Below are positions 17,281 to 28,534 of a stretch of 64,000 nucleotides of DNA, one piece after another. The notes under the pieces were generated by a model that saw only the letters and a program-made list of their open reading frames with translations, was not told where the DNA came from and ran no database searches. Location of the stretch: the NCBI RefSeq assembly GCF_023556335.1, contig NZ_JAIKTS010000004.1:6752-70751 (forward strand). The letters run 5' to 3'. Within the stretch, counting starts at the first letter, position 1. Every line of letters begins with the position of its first letter. The translations under genes were made by a program, and so were the position numbers. The stretch comes from Stenotrophomonas mori. GTDB taxonomy: Bacteria > Pseudomonadota > Gammaproteobacteria > Xanthomonadales > Xanthomonadaceae.

Positions 17281-19274
17281 CGCGGCCGCTCCACGCCCAG
17301 CCGCGCGTCCAGCCAGTCCAGCACGCGCTGCTGCACGTCGCGGCCATGCGCGGTCTCGAAGAACCAGTGCGGCCCGCGCGGGTAACGGACCATCTCCACC
17401 GGGGTGCCGTTGAACACCAGCGCGCGGTAGAACATCTCGCCCTGCGACAGCGGCACCCGCTGGTCCTGGTCACCGTGCAGGATCAGCACCGGCACCGTGA
17501 CCCGGTCGGCGAAGCGGATCGGCGAATGCGCGTCGTACACGGCGCGGTTGGCCACCGGATCGCCGAAATAGCCCGGCAGGTAGTCCGGAGTGTCGGTGGT
17601 CAGCGCCATCGCGCCGATGTCGATCACCCCGGCACCGACGATCGCGGTCTTGAAGCGGGCACTGTGGGTCACCGCCCAGGCGGCCATGTAGCCACCATAG
17701 CTCCAGCCGCCGATCGCCAGCCGCTGCGGGTCGATCACGCCCTCCCGCTCCAGCAGGTCGACGCCGTCGAGGATGTCCTGGAAGTCGCCGCCGCCCCAGT
17801 CGTTGCGCACGCTTTCCGCGAAGGCGTGGCCGCCGCCCTCGGAACCGCGCGGGTTGGGCAGGAACACCGCGTACCCGTGGGTCGCCAGCAGCTGCGCCCA
17901 GTCGTGCCACGAGCCCAGCCAGCCCGACCACCAGGCCCACGCCGGCCCCCCGTGGCCCTGCACCAGGGTCGGCAGCGGCGTGCCGCGCGTCCAGCCCGGT
18001 GGCGTCACCAGCAGCCCGGTGATGCGCAGGCCGTCGCGCGAGGACGTCCATTCCAGCTCGCGCACCTGGCCATGCGCCCAGCCGGCCACCTCCGGGTGGG
18101 TGTCGGTGCGGGCGGTCAGCCGGCCCCGGTCCAGGGTCCACACCTCGGCCGGCTGGTCGTCGCGCAGCCCGAGGTAGGCGCTGCGGCCGTTGCGCGCGGT
18201 GGTGAAGGACGCCGAGGGGATCTGCGGACGGGCCAGCTCCGTCCAGCCGCCGGTGTCCGGGTCCAGCCGCAGGAACGCCCCGCGCACTCCGCGCTGGCCC
18301 AGGCCGACCACGGTGCCGTCGTCCTGCCAGCGGGCCAGCCACAGCGTTCCCATCCAGTCGCTCGCCAAGCGCACGCGGCGGTCGTCGGCGAGGCGGTGCA
18401 CGGTCAGGTGCGCGGTCATGCCGTGCTCGCCCAGTTCGCCGTACAGCAGGCGGCGGCCGTCGGGCGACCATTGCAGCGGATGCGCCGAGGCGCGCGGCTC
18501 CAGCACCTGGCGCAGCGCACCGGTGGCGGCATCGGCCAGCACCACCCGCGAGCGGTACCAGTACGCGTTGAGGGTGGTGCCCTCGGAGAGCCGCAGCGCC
18601 AGCGTCCGCCCGTCCGGCGACCAGGCCAGGTCGTGCACCTGCACGCCGGGGGCGGTGAGCGGCCGGGTACGGCCGTCGCGCAGGTCGCGCAGCCACGCGC
18701 GCACGAACCGGGTCGGGTGCTCCACCCGGGTGGCGTCGTCGCGCGCCGCCTGCGCGGCACGGGCCGCGGCATCCACGGGGTCGGCCGCCAGGTAGGCGAT
18801 GCGGGTACCGTCGTGCGACACCTCGAAGGCGCTGACATCGCCGCGGGAACGGGTCAGCGGCGACGCATCGTCGCCCTGCGCGTCCACCCGCCAGACCTGC
18901 TGCCTGGCGACGGTGCCGTCACCGTCCGCGTCCGCCGCCGGCAGCGGGCGGTCGGAGAGGAAGTCCAGGTGGCGGCCGTCGGCCGTCCAGCGCGGGTGGG
19001 TGTCGCTGACCGTCTCCGGCGCCGGCAGCACGCGGGCCGCGCCCTTGCCGGTGGCCGGCACCCGCCAGACGCGCTGGCGCGGCGGCCGCCCTTCGTCCTG
19101 CGGGGTCCCCACCGTGTAGGCGATCCAGTCGCCGCCGGGAGCGATCTGCGGATCGTCGACGCTGCGCAGCGCCATGATCTTCTCGGGCGTGGGCAGCACC
19201 GGCGTGGCTGCCGGGGCCGGCAGGGCGGCCAGCAGCAGGCCGGTGGCGAGAATCCGTTGCAGCAGCGGCATCAT
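17277..19274 (-). CDS. S9 family (prolyl oligopeptidase/acylaminoacyl-type) serine peptidase, exported
   Basis: A 665-residue protein with a signal peptide (residues 1-22, ending APA). Residues ~25-400 form a WD/TolB-like beta-propeller (repeated WSPDGR motifs). The C-terminal alpha/beta-hydrolase domain carries Ser525 in GGWSYGGYM, Asp604 in HGDQDQRVP and His636 in PRGPHWFFE. It should cleave short peptides, often at Pro or N-acyl residues, in the periplasm. The MM start is used: the first ATG overlaps the upstream stop (ATGA), and a longer frame belongs to the neighbouring genes. The closest role is dipeptidyl- or acyl-peptidase; specificity is not visible. Confidence 0.92.
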   Translation of the reverse strand: MMPLLQRILATGLLLAALPAPAATPVLPTPEKIMALRSVDDPQIAPGGDWIAYTVGTPQDEGRPPRQRVWRVPATGKGAARVLPAPETVSDTHPRWTADGRHLDFLSDRPLPAADADGDGTVARQQVWRVDAQGDDASPLTRSRGDVSAFEVSHDGTRIAYLAADPVDAAARAAQAARDDATRVEHPTRFVRAWLRDLRDGRTRPLTAPGVQVHDLAWSPDGRTLALRLSEGTTLNAYWYRSRVVLADAATGALRQVLEPRASAHPLQWSPDGRRLLYGELGEHGMTAHLTVHRLADDRRVRLASDWMGTLWLARWQDDGTVVGLGQRGVRGAFLRLDPDTGGWTELARPQIPSASFTTARNGRSAYLGLRDDQPAEVWTLDRGRLTARTDTHPEVAGWAHGQVRELEWTSSRDGLRITGLLVTPPGWTRGTPLPTLVQGHGGPAWAWWSGWLGSWHDWAQLLATHGYAVFLPNPRGSEGGGHAFAESVRNDWGGGDFQDILDGVDLLEREGVIDPQRLAIGGWSYGGYMAAWAVTHSARFKTAIVGAGVIDIGAMALTTDTPDYLPGYFGDPVANRAVYDAHSPIRFADRVTVPVLILHGDQDQRVPLSQGEMFYRALVFNGTPVEMVRYPRGPHWFFETAHGRDVQQRVLDWLDARLGVERPR

Positions 19275-20260
19275 GCGGAAGGTCCTTGCGATGGAGGGGA
19301 AGTCAGGTGCCGGCGCAGCCAGCGGCTGCCCTCGGCGATCGCGTCGCGTGCCTGCTCGGACACCGCCATCGCCTCGATGAAGCTGTGCGGCGCGCCGGGA
19401 TAGACGCGGCTGGCAACGGCCACGCCGGCCGCGTCCAGGCGCTGCACCATCGCCGCGTTCTGCTCGGCCAGCACGTCGCGGTCGCCCCACAGCAGCAGCG
19501 CCGGCGGCAGCCCGCGCAGGTCCGCGTGCAGCGGCGCCGCCAGCGGTCCGGCGCCGGCCTCCGGCACGGGACCGAGATAGGCCCGCCAGAATTCGTCCAT
19601 CTCCGCGCCGCTGAGCATGTCCCCGCGGGTGCCCAGGGTCCGCCGCGCGTGCTCGGAGAGCGACGGGCTCCAGGCGCCATAGTTCAGCAGCAGCGCACGG
19701 ACCTGCCCCGCCGCACCGGCATCCCGCAGGCGCAGGGCGCCGGCCACCGCGAGGTTGGCGCCGGCCGAGTCGCCGGCAAGCGCCAGCCGCCGGCCATCGA
19801 TGCCGACGCTGCGCCCGTGCGCCGCCAGCCATGCCAGCGTGGCACCGACCTGGTCGAGCGCGGCCGGGTACGGGTGCTCCGGCGCCAGCGCATAGTCCAC
19901 CGCCACCACCGGCATGGCCAGCGCCGCGGCGTACTCGCGCAGCACCCGGTCGTGGGTGTCCAGGCCGAACATGCACCAGCCGCCGCCGTGCAGGTACACC
20001 AGCGCCGGCGCGTCCTCGGTGGCGCCCTGCGGGTAGAACACGCGCACGGCGAACGGGCCGTGCGCCGACTCCAGGTGCATGTCGGCCAGCGCGTGCATGC
20101 CCGGGCCGCCCTCGCGCCAGCGCGTGCGGGCCTGGACCGCGATGCGGCGCCGCTCCGGCCAGCCCGATGCACGGCCGGCCCCCAACTGCGCGCCGCGATC
20201 GCACACGTCCTCGATGAACAGGCGGATCTGCGGATCCAGCGCCTGCAGGCTCCGGCTCAT
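19271..20260 (-). CDS. Alpha/beta hydrolase of the hormone-sensitive lipase (GDXG) family
   Basis: A 329-residue esterase/lipase-like hydrolase. The oxyanion motif HGGGW is at 91-95, the nucleophile Ser165 is in GDSAGAN, and the acid and base are in WGDRDVL and GAPHSF. There is no signal peptide, so it is probably cytoplasmic. Its ATG overlaps the PaiB-like stop and its own stop overlaps the S9 peptidase start, giving translational coupling on both sides. The substrate is likely a small ester or carboxylic amide; it is inferred only. Confidence 0.9.
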   Translation of the reverse strand: MSRSLQALDPQIRLFIEDVCDRGAQLGAGRASGWPERRRIAVQARTRWREGGPGMHALADMHLESAHGPFAVRVFYPQGATEDAPALVYLHGGGWCMFGLDTHDRVLREYAAALAMPVVAVDYALAPEHPYPAALDQVGATLAWLAAHGRSVGIDGRRLALAGDSAGANLAVAGALRLRDAGAAGQVRALLLNYGAWSPSLSEHARRTLGTRGDMLSGAEMDEFWRAYLGPVPEAGAGPLAAPLHADLRGLPPALLLWGDRDVLAEQNAAMVQRLDAAGVAVASRVYPGAPHSFIEAMAVSEQARDAIAEGSRWLRRHLTSPPSQGPSA

Positions 20261-20904
20261 GCGCGCTCTCCACCGGCCTCGGCATCGCCGGCGAACGCCT
20301 GCATCCACGCCACCAGGGACGCTTCGCCCGCGCCCTGCAGGCCCGCCAGCAGCTGTGCGAAATCGTGCCGGGCCTCGTCCTGTCCGAGCTTGAAGGTGGC
20401 GCGCACCTCGCGGACCGTTCCACGCAGGGCACTGACCCCGCTGGCCAGGCGCGCGTAGCGTTCGCCCATGTCCGCCAGCCCCCAGGCCCCCGGGCGCCCG
20501 GCCTCCATCTGCGTGACCAGCGCGTCGAGCTCGCCGCGGATGGCCTCCGGTTCCTCGCTGACCACCACGTCCAGGTCGAACATCGCCGCCACGTAGTTCC
20601 AGCTCGGCGCCTGGGTACGGTCGTCCAGCCAACTGGCCGAGACATAGGCCTGCGGTCCCATCACCAGGGCCTGGGCGCGGCCGTCGCGGCGCAGGCGCGC
20701 CACATGCGGGTTGCGCCGTGCAAGGTGCCCGCGCAGCGCCACCAGGTGCCCGGCGGCATCGCATTCGGCGCGCAGCGGCAGCGGCGTGAACGCGGCATCC
20801 TCGCCTCCGGCCGACACCAGCCAGGCGAAGGGGTGGGCGGCCAGCAGGCGCAGGACATCGTCCTGGCCGCGGGGCGCGTAACGGCGGTCGCGTACATGTC
20901 CCAT
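20257..20904 (-). CDS. PaiB-family FMN-binding protein
   Basis: A 215-residue protein with the split-barrel FMN-binding pattern of PaiB: YAPRGQDDVLRLLAAHPFAWLVS at the start, ARRNPHVARL, AYVSASWL and PSWNYVAAM. In Bacillus, PaiB is linked to regulation of protease and sporulation genes, but many members are simply FMN-binding proteins of unknown function. Its start shares a base with the amidase stop (TGATG). It could be a redox or regulatory partner of the operon's hydrolases. Confidence 0.88.
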   Translation of the reverse strand: MGHVRDRRYAPRGQDDVLRLLAAHPFAWLVSAGGEDAAFTPLPLRAECDAAGHLVALRGHLARRNPHVARLRRDGRAQALVMGPQAYVSASWLDDRTQAPSWNYVAAMFDLDVVVSEEPEAIRGELDALVTQMEAGRPGAWGLADMGERYARLASGVSALRGTVREVRATFKLGQDEARHDFAQLLAGLQGAGEASLVAWMQAFAGDAEAGGERA

Positions 20905-22343
20905 CAGTTCAGTTCCTTCAATGCGGTGGCCACGGAGATCGCGGGCCAGCGGTCGCGCCAGGGCGCGGCCTGTTCGAGTTCGGCGGCCAGCTGCAGCAAC
21001 AGCGTTTCCTGCCCGCGGTCGGCGGCGAACTGCACGCCCACCGGCAGCGCGCCGGCCTGCCCCAGCGGCAGCGAGATGGCCGGAGTGCCGGCCAGGTTCT
21101 GCAGCGGCGTATAGCCCATCCAATGGAACATCGCCGGAAGCAGGTGCTCGAACTCCCGGTCCGGCGCCAGCTCGCCCAGGCGCGGCGGCGGGCCGCTCAG
21201 CACCGGCGTCAGCAGCACGTCGAAGCATCGGTGGAAGGCCGCGAACGCGCCCGGCAGCGCGCCCAGCAGGGTGAACGCCTGCTCCAGTTCGGCGATGCCG
21301 CAGTGGCTGCGGTGGTACTGCGCCAGGCCGTGGGTCCACGGCTCCAGTGCGGCCGCGGCGAAGCGCTCGCCGCCATCGGCCACCGCCAGCTCCACCGCGT
21401 CCAGCCCCAGCCGCGACCACAGCGTGTACAGCGCCTGCCAGACTTCGCTGCCGGGCACCGGGTAGTGCGCGGCCTCGACCGCGTGCCCCAGCGACATGCA
21501 CAAGGTGGCGGTGGCCTCCAGTACCGCGGCCACCGCCGGATCCGGCGCCAGCCCGGGCAGGGCCTCGCCGACCACGCCGATGCGCAGCCGCCGCGGCGGG
21601 CGCACCGGCGCTTCCGCACCGGCACCGGCCTGCGGGTGCGCGGCGGCGAACGCCCAGGCGGTGTCGCGCACGCTCCGCGACATCAGGCTGTCGGCGACGA
21701 TCAGGTCCTCGATCGCATGCCGGCCGCGCACCGCCACCGTCGCCCCGCGCCCGGGCTTGAGCCCGACCACGCCGCAGGCCGACGCGGGAATGCGGATCGA
21801 GCCGGCGCCGTCGCTGCCATGGGCCAGCGGCACGATGCCCGCGGCCAGCGCCGCGCCGGCGCCGCCACTGGACCCTCCCGGCGAATGCGCCGGTGCCCAG
21901 GGGTTGCGCGTGACCGGGCCGAGCAACGGTTCGGTGGAGCCCATCAGCCCGAACTCCGGCATCGCGCTCTTGCCGATCGCCACCAGCCCGCAGGCGTCGA
22001 AGCGGCGCGCGAACGGCGGCGCGTCGGTGGCCGGCACGGCACTGCGCGCGCGCGAGCCGCCACGCGTGGGCATGCCCGGATAGCGCAGCGAATCCTTGGG
22101 CAGCCAGGGCACGCCCGGCATCGCCGTGGCCGGGTCCACCTGCGCCGCACGGCGCGCCGCGGCGTCGAAATCGGCGTGGCTGAGCGCCCCCAGAAAGGGG
22201 TCCAGGTGGCGCGCGCGGACGATGCCCGCCGCCGTCAGTTCGGCCGGCGACAGGTCGCCGCGACGCACCAGCGCCTGCTGCGCGTGCGCGTCCAGATGGC
22301 CCAGCTGCAATGCCTGGGCCAGGGGGAAATCCATGAAGCTCAT
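20904..22343 (-). CDS. Amidase-signature enzyme
   Basis: A 479-residue amidase-signature hydrolase. The catalytic triad is visible: Lys83 (PKDS), cis-Ser158 (GGSSGG) and nucleophile Ser182 (GSIRIPAS). The family hydrolyses small amides, peptide amides or acyl-amino bonds. AGGA lies 10 bases before the ATG, which overlaps the permease stop (ATGA). Standing next to an amino acid permease and peptidase, it probably removes ammonia or acyl groups from the imported compound. GatA is unlikely because gatB and gatC are absent. Confidence 0.9.
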   Translation of the reverse strand: MSFMDFPLAQALQLGHLDAHAQQALVRRGDLSPAELTAAGIVRARHLDPFLGALSHADFDAAARRAAQVDPATAMPGVPWLPKDSLRYPGMPTRGGSRARSAVPATDAPPFARRFDACGLVAIGKSAMPEFGLMGSTEPLLGPVTRNPWAPAHSPGGSSGGAGAALAAGIVPLAHGSDGAGSIRIPASACGVVGLKPGRGATVAVRGRHAIEDLIVADSLMSRSVRDTAWAFAAAHPQAGAGAEAPVRPPRRLRIGVVGEALPGLAPDPAVAAVLEATATLCMSLGHAVEAAHYPVPGSEVWQALYTLWSRLGLDAVELAVADGGERFAAAALEPWTHGLAQYHRSHCGIAELEQAFTLLGALPGAFAAFHRCFDVLLTPVLSGPPPRLGELAPDREFEHLLPAMFHWMGYTPLQNLAGTPAISLPLGQAGALPVGVQFAADRGQETLLLQLAAELEQAAPWRDRWPAISVATALKELN

Positions 22344-23890
22344 CGTGGGGGATCCTGCAGGTGCCGGCGTGCGCGGCGCTGGCCATAACCGAGGTAGACC
22401 GCCGCGCCGGCGAGTACATAGGCCAGCAGCAGGACTGCCGGAAGGATGTCGCCGCGGCGCGCCTGGCCGAGCATGTCGCCCAGCACCGGCGCGATCATCG
22501 CCAGGCACATGACGATGCCCAGCACCGGCACCACGCCGATCCAGCACCGGCCGATCCGCACCCCGCCCAGCGGCACGCGGAAGCCGCCGCGCAGCTCCGG
22601 CCGCGTCGAGCGCAGCCACATGACCGCCACGCACACCACGATGAAGGCCGAGGCGATGCCCAGGCAGATCAGGTCGCCGAGGATGTCGATCGGCAGCAGC
22701 GCGGCCAGCAGCGCGCTCGCGGTGCCGAAGGCCACGCTGGCCAGCCACGGCGTGCCCAGCCGCGGGTGCACGCGGGCGAAGAAGGACGGCAGCAGGCCGT
22801 CGCGGGCGATGCTCAGGCTGATCCGCGAGGCCCCGTAGGCATTGGCCAGCAGCACCGAGCCGAGACCGGTCAGGGCGCCGATCTTGATCAGCACCGCGAA
22901 TCCCGGCCAGCCGATCCGGTCGACCGCCAGTGCGACCGGGTCGGGCACGCCCAGTTCCCGGAACGGCACCAGCCCGGTCAGCACCACGCCGGCGGTGATG
23001 TACAGCACGGTGCACACCACCAGTGATCCGAGGATGCCGATCGGCACGTCGCGGCGCGGCTGGCGCGCTTCGGCGGCGGCCATCGAGACCGTCTCGAAGC
23101 CCAGGTAGGCGAAGAACAGCATCGCCGCCGCACGCATCACCCCCGGCCAGCCATAGGCGAAGCCGCCTTCGTTGGCCGGCAGGAACGGCCGCCAGTTGGC
23201 CGCATCGACGAACATCGCTCCGACCGCCACGAACGCCAGCAGCACCGCGATCTTGACCAGCACCAGCACCAGGTTGGCCAGCGCCGAACGCCCGACCCCG
23301 GCGATCTGCACCGCCGCCGCGGCCGCCACCGCCAGCGCGGCGACCGCATTGAGGCCGCCACTGAAGTCCAGCCGGGTATGCCCGGCCTGCTGCGCCGCGG
23401 TCACGGTGGACGTGGCCCAGGCCGCCGGCACATGCACCTGCAGGTCGCCGAGCAGGCTGACCAGGTAGCCGGAGAAGCCGGCGGCCACCGCGGCGGCGGC
23501 CAGCAGGTACTCCAGGATGATCATCCACGCCAGCGCCCACGCCGCCCCCTCGCCCAGGGTCACCTGGCAGTACGAGTACGCCGAGCCGGACACCGGGATC
23601 ACCGAGGACAGCTCGGCATAGCACAGCCCGGTGAAGCCGCAGGCCAGCGCCGCCAGCACGAAGGCCAGTACCACCGCGGGGCCGGCGAAGCTGGCCGCCG
23701 CGGTGCCGGTCACCACGTAGATGCCGGCACCGAGGATGTTGGCCACGCCCAGCACCAGCAGGCTGCCGGCGCCGAGGCGGCGGTGCAGGCCGGCCCGCTC
23801 GCCGTCGGCCACCACCGCCTCCAGCGGCTTGCGCCGGGCCGCAAGCTGCCAGCGCCCCAGCGGGCGCGTCTTCACGGATGTCCCGTCCAT
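22340..23890 (-). CDS. APC-family amino acid permease
   Basis: A 516-residue inner-membrane transporter with about 12 hydrophobic helices. The N-terminal APC signature is visible: GVANILGAGIYVVTGTAA followed by FTGLCYAELSSVIPVSGSAYSY. The C-terminal tail is basic. It should import an amino acid or small peptide-derived amine with protons. It begins 4 bases after the TonB receptor stop and overlaps the amidase start. Substrate unknown. Confidence 0.92.
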   Translation of the reverse strand: MDGTSVKTRPLGRWQLAARRKPLEAVVADGERAGLHRRLGAGSLLVLGVANILGAGIYVVTGTAAASFAGPAVVLAFVLAALACGFTGLCYAELSSVIPVSGSAYSYCQVTLGEGAAWALAWMIILEYLLAAAAVAAGFSGYLVSLLGDLQVHVPAAWATSTVTAAQQAGHTRLDFSGGLNAVAALAVAAAAAVQIAGVGRSALANLVLVLVKIAVLLAFVAVGAMFVDAANWRPFLPANEGGFAYGWPGVMRAAAMLFFAYLGFETVSMAAAEARQPRRDVPIGILGSLVVCTVLYITAGVVLTGLVPFRELGVPDPVALAVDRIGWPGFAVLIKIGALTGLGSVLLANAYGASRISLSIARDGLLPSFFARVHPRLGTPWLASVAFGTASALLAALLPIDILGDLICLGIASAFIVVCVAVMWLRSTRPELRGGFRVPLGGVRIGRCWIGVVPVLGIVMCLAMIAPVLGDMLGQARRGDILPAVLLLAYVLAGAAVYLGYGQRRARRHLQDPPR

Positions 23891-23894
23891 CGGC

Positions 23895-26144
<2,250 letters not shown>

Positions 26145-26414
26145 TGGCACGGTCCCCGGATGGCGGTGGATGGAGCCGGCGGGTCACTTTCCCGCGCGGC
26201 GGCAAACGTGGCTGGGACCGAGTGAAAGTGAAAACCGCCACCGCTGTCCAGCAGAATCCGCGGGAGACAAAACCTACACAAGTAATTGATTCAAAAGGAC
26301 TTGTACTGATAATTTCCGTAGAACAGGGCAATCCTGCGGACGAAAAACGCAGAATCTGCGGCCCCCATGTTCAAATAGCGAACAACCTGCGGCCGCCGCC
26401 GCGCCGGAAATCCC
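26145..26414. promoter_or_regulatory. Divergent promoter region with Lrp/AsnC-type palindrome
   Basis: 270 bases separate the receptor operon and the Lrp-type gene. The middle (26268-26332) is the most AT-rich stretch around and probably carries the promoters. A perfect palindrome with one central base, CGCAGA-A-TCTGCG, lies at 26348-26360, 55 bases before the regulator ATG. It has the size of an AsnC/Lrp half-site pair. A partial match, CTGCGG, precedes it at 26334-26339. Exact -10/-35 boxes are not certain. Confidence 0.55.
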
Positions 26415-26912
26415 ATGACCGCCAAGGCACTGGACCGAACCGACCTGAAGATCCTGGACGTGCTGCAGCAGGACGCGCGCATCACCAACCAGGCGCTGGG
26501 GGAACGCGTGGCGCTCTCGCCCAGCGCCTGCCTGGCGCGCGTACGGGCGCTGGAGGCCAAGGGCCTGATCCGCGGCTACCACGCGCACGTGGCGGTGGAC
26601 CGCATCCGCTCGGCGACGGTGGTGCTCGCCCAGGTCACCTTCAAGCAGCATGCGCTGGAGGAGTTCACCGAGTTCGACCGCCGCATCCTCGCCATGCCCG
26701 AGGTGGTGGAGGCCAGCCGCATCTCCGGTGCCCACGACTACCTGCTGCGGGTGATCGTCAACGACGTGCACCACTGGAAGGACATCGCCCGCGCCCTGCT
26801 CGGCGGCGACTACGGCGTGGAGAAGATCGTCTCGCAGTTCCTGATGGACGAGGTCAAGCCGTTCAGCGGCTATCCGCTGGTGGCCACGTCCTCGGACACG
26901 CACGGCCTCTAG
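26415..26912 (+). CDS. Lrp/AsnC-family transcriptional regulator
   Basis: A 165-residue regulator. Residues 1-60 form the winged helix-turn-helix (LDRTDLKILDVLQQDARITN, then LSPSACLARVRALE). The C-terminal half is the RAM ligand-binding domain, including RISGAHDYLLRVIV. Such proteins respond to amino acids and often control the divergent transport or catabolic operon. Here that is the receptor-permease-hydrolase-proC operon, making an amino acid or peptide signal likely. Its TAG stop overlaps the oppositely oriented marR stop (CTAG). Confidence 0.93.
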   Translation: MTAKALDRTDLKILDVLQQDARITNQALGERVALSPSACLARVRALEAKGLIRGYHAHVAVDRIRSATVVLAQVTFKQHALEEFTEFDRRILAMPEVVEASRISGAHDYLLRVIVNDVHHWKDIARALLGGDYGVEKIVSQFLMDEVKPFSGYPLVATSSDTHGL

Positions 26913-27430
26913 CCGGGCCGGCGTCCACCCGGGCGGGCCGCGGCGGGCCGGGCCGGCGCGGTCTTCCGGGGCGTGCGCGCCTCGCGGATCCGCGCCTCGA
27001 ACGGCCGCGCCTGGAGGGCCTGCAGCGCATTGCGGAGCACCTCCTCCAGGCACAGCCCGAGGTCGTCGTCGAGGCTGGCCGCGGCCATCGCGGTGGCCGC
27101 CCAGTGCCGCCGCAGCAGCGGCAGGCGCGCCCTGGCGGTGGCCGTCAGGTGCACGATGCGCTCGCGGCTGTCGGCGCCGGGCCGCAGTTCGACCCACTGT
27201 CCGCGGACCAGCGCGCCGATGCTCTGGCTGACCGCCGAGTGGCTGACCCCGATCCCCACCGCGATGTCCTTCATGCGCATCGGCCCACGCTTCGCCAGTG
27301 CACGGATGATGGGGGTGTAGCGGGGCTTGTAGTCCAGCCCGGCGTCGGCGTAGGCGCCGGCAACCGCCGAATCCAGCTGTTCGATGAGGGCCCGCAGCAG
27401 GGTGCCCAGGGTCGCGTGCGCCATTGTCAT
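26909..27430 (-). CDS. MarR-family transcriptional regulator
   Basis: A 173-residue protein from the ATG at 27430 (171 from the ATG at 27424). The winged helix is visible: MKDIAVGIGVSHSAVSQSIGALV, with the DSRERIVHLT wing. The C-terminus is a basic Ala/Arg/Pro tail that is unusual for MarR. A frame from 27442 would begin inside the -10 box and is rejected. The gene is divergent from an S41-family gene, its probable target along with itself. Confidence 0.88.
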   Translation of the reverse strand: MTMAHATLGTLLRALIEQLDSAVAGAYADAGLDYKPRYTPIIRALAKRGPMRMKDIAVGIGVSHSAVSQSIGALVRGQWVELRPGADSRERIVHLTATARARLPLLRRHWAATAMAAASLDDDLGLCLEEVLRNALQALQARPFEARIREARTPRKTAPARPAAARPGGRRPG

Positions 27431-27437
27431 GGTTCCG

Positions 27438-27466
27438 ACCATATGTTAGTGCTTACACATTGACAA
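27438..27466 (-). promoter_or_regulatory. Sigma-70 promoter of the MarR gene with palindromic spacer
   Basis: On the minus strand, TTGTCA (27461-27466) and TATGGT (27438-27443) are separated by exactly 17 bases. The spacer carries an imperfect palindrome (TGT...AGCACT...ACA), a reasonable MarR operator. Transcription would start around 27430, almost on the start codon, so the mRNA may be leaderless or nearly so. Confidence 0.6.
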
Positions 27467-27488
27467 GCCCCGACGCGGAGGACATCCC

Positions 27489-28418
27489 ATGAGCCCAGCC
27501 CCCTTCCTGGCGGCCCTGCTGGCCGGCCTCTGCCCGGCACAGGAGACCGTCCTGCAGCACATGGCCGAGGCCGTCGAGCAGCACTATGTCGACGCTCCCG
27601 AGGCACGGGACATCGCGGCCAGCCTGCGCGAATGGAAGGACCATGGCCGCTACGCCGACGCCTGCGGCGACTGGCCCGGTTTCGCCCTGCGCCTGAACCG
27701 GGACCTGGACGCCTACGACGGCCATTTCCACCTGGAGCGCACCGATCCGGATGCCCCCACGGGCGACGACGAATGGCTGATGGCCTGGCGCAGCGCAGGC
27801 CGGCCCAGCAACATGGGCGTGCGCGAAGTGCGGGTGCTGGAAGGCAATGTCGGCTACCTGCGGCTGACGTCCTTCTACCCCTGGGACATGGCCGGCGCCA
27901 AGCTGCGCAATGCCCTGGAACTGCTGACGGATACCCGGGCGCTGGTGATCGACCTGCGCCGCAACGGCGGTGGCGACACCGACACCGCGAACCAGCTCGT
28001 GCGCGCCCTGCTGGATGACGGCGTGCAGGCGGTGCAGGACATCCAGACCCGCACACAGCGGCGTCCCGATCCCCTGCCCGCCGCGGCATTGCCCGCCTAC
28101 CGCGGCCGCGTCGCCGTGCTGCTGGACCGCCGCTCCGCGTCGGCCGCGGAATTCGTCGCCTATTCGCTGCAGGCCGAGCACCGCGGAACCGTGGTCGGCA
28201 CGCGCAGCGCCGGCGCCGCCACCCTGCTCGGCGACCCCAGGCCGCTGCCCCACGACTTCCAGGTGTTCATTCCCGAGGCCCGGCCCGTCAACCGGCGGAC
28301 CGGCGGCAACTGGGACCGGGACGGCGTGGTGCCCGATGCCGAGGGCGGCGATGACCCGCTCCACGTCGCCCGCCGGCTGCTCGAGCGCGCCCTGGAGGCG
28401 GATACCGGCGACAGCTGA
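27489..28418 (+). CDS. S41-family (C-terminal processing type) peptidase-like protein
   Basis: A 309-residue protein with the S41 core: GNVGYLRLTSFYP, LVIDLRRNGGGD and RRSASAAEFVAY, where the Ser in SASAAE is the expected nucleophile. No PDZ domain is present, as in the IRBP/tricorn-like branch. A short hydrophobic N-terminus (PFLAALLAGLCPA) may export it. GGAGG lies 8 bases before the ATG. It is divergent from the MarR regulator, which may repress it. The catalytic Lys is not obvious (TRSAGA takes its place), so peptidase activity is unproven. Confidence 0.82.
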   Translation: MSPAPFLAALLAGLCPAQETVLQHMAEAVEQHYVDAPEARDIAASLREWKDHGRYADACGDWPGFALRLNRDLDAYDGHFHLERTDPDAPTGDDEWLMAWRSAGRPSNMGVREVRVLEGNVGYLRLTSFYPWDMAGAKLRNALELLTDTRALVIDLRRNGGGDTDTANQLVRALLDDGVQAVQDIQTRTQRRPDPLPAAALPAYRGRVAVLLDRRSASAAEFVAYSLQAEHRGTVVGTRSAGAATLLGDPRPLPHDFQVFIPEARPVNRRTGGNWDRDGVVPDAEGGDDPLHVARRLLERALEADTGDS

Positions 28419-28534
28419 CGTCCGCCCGCCCCGGCTCCTGCCGGCCCCCACGGCCGCCGCCGTGCGCCGGGATGAGCGGTGGACCGCCCGACACCACGCC
28501 TGCTGCATGCCGTGCGCTGCCAGGCGGCCGCGGG

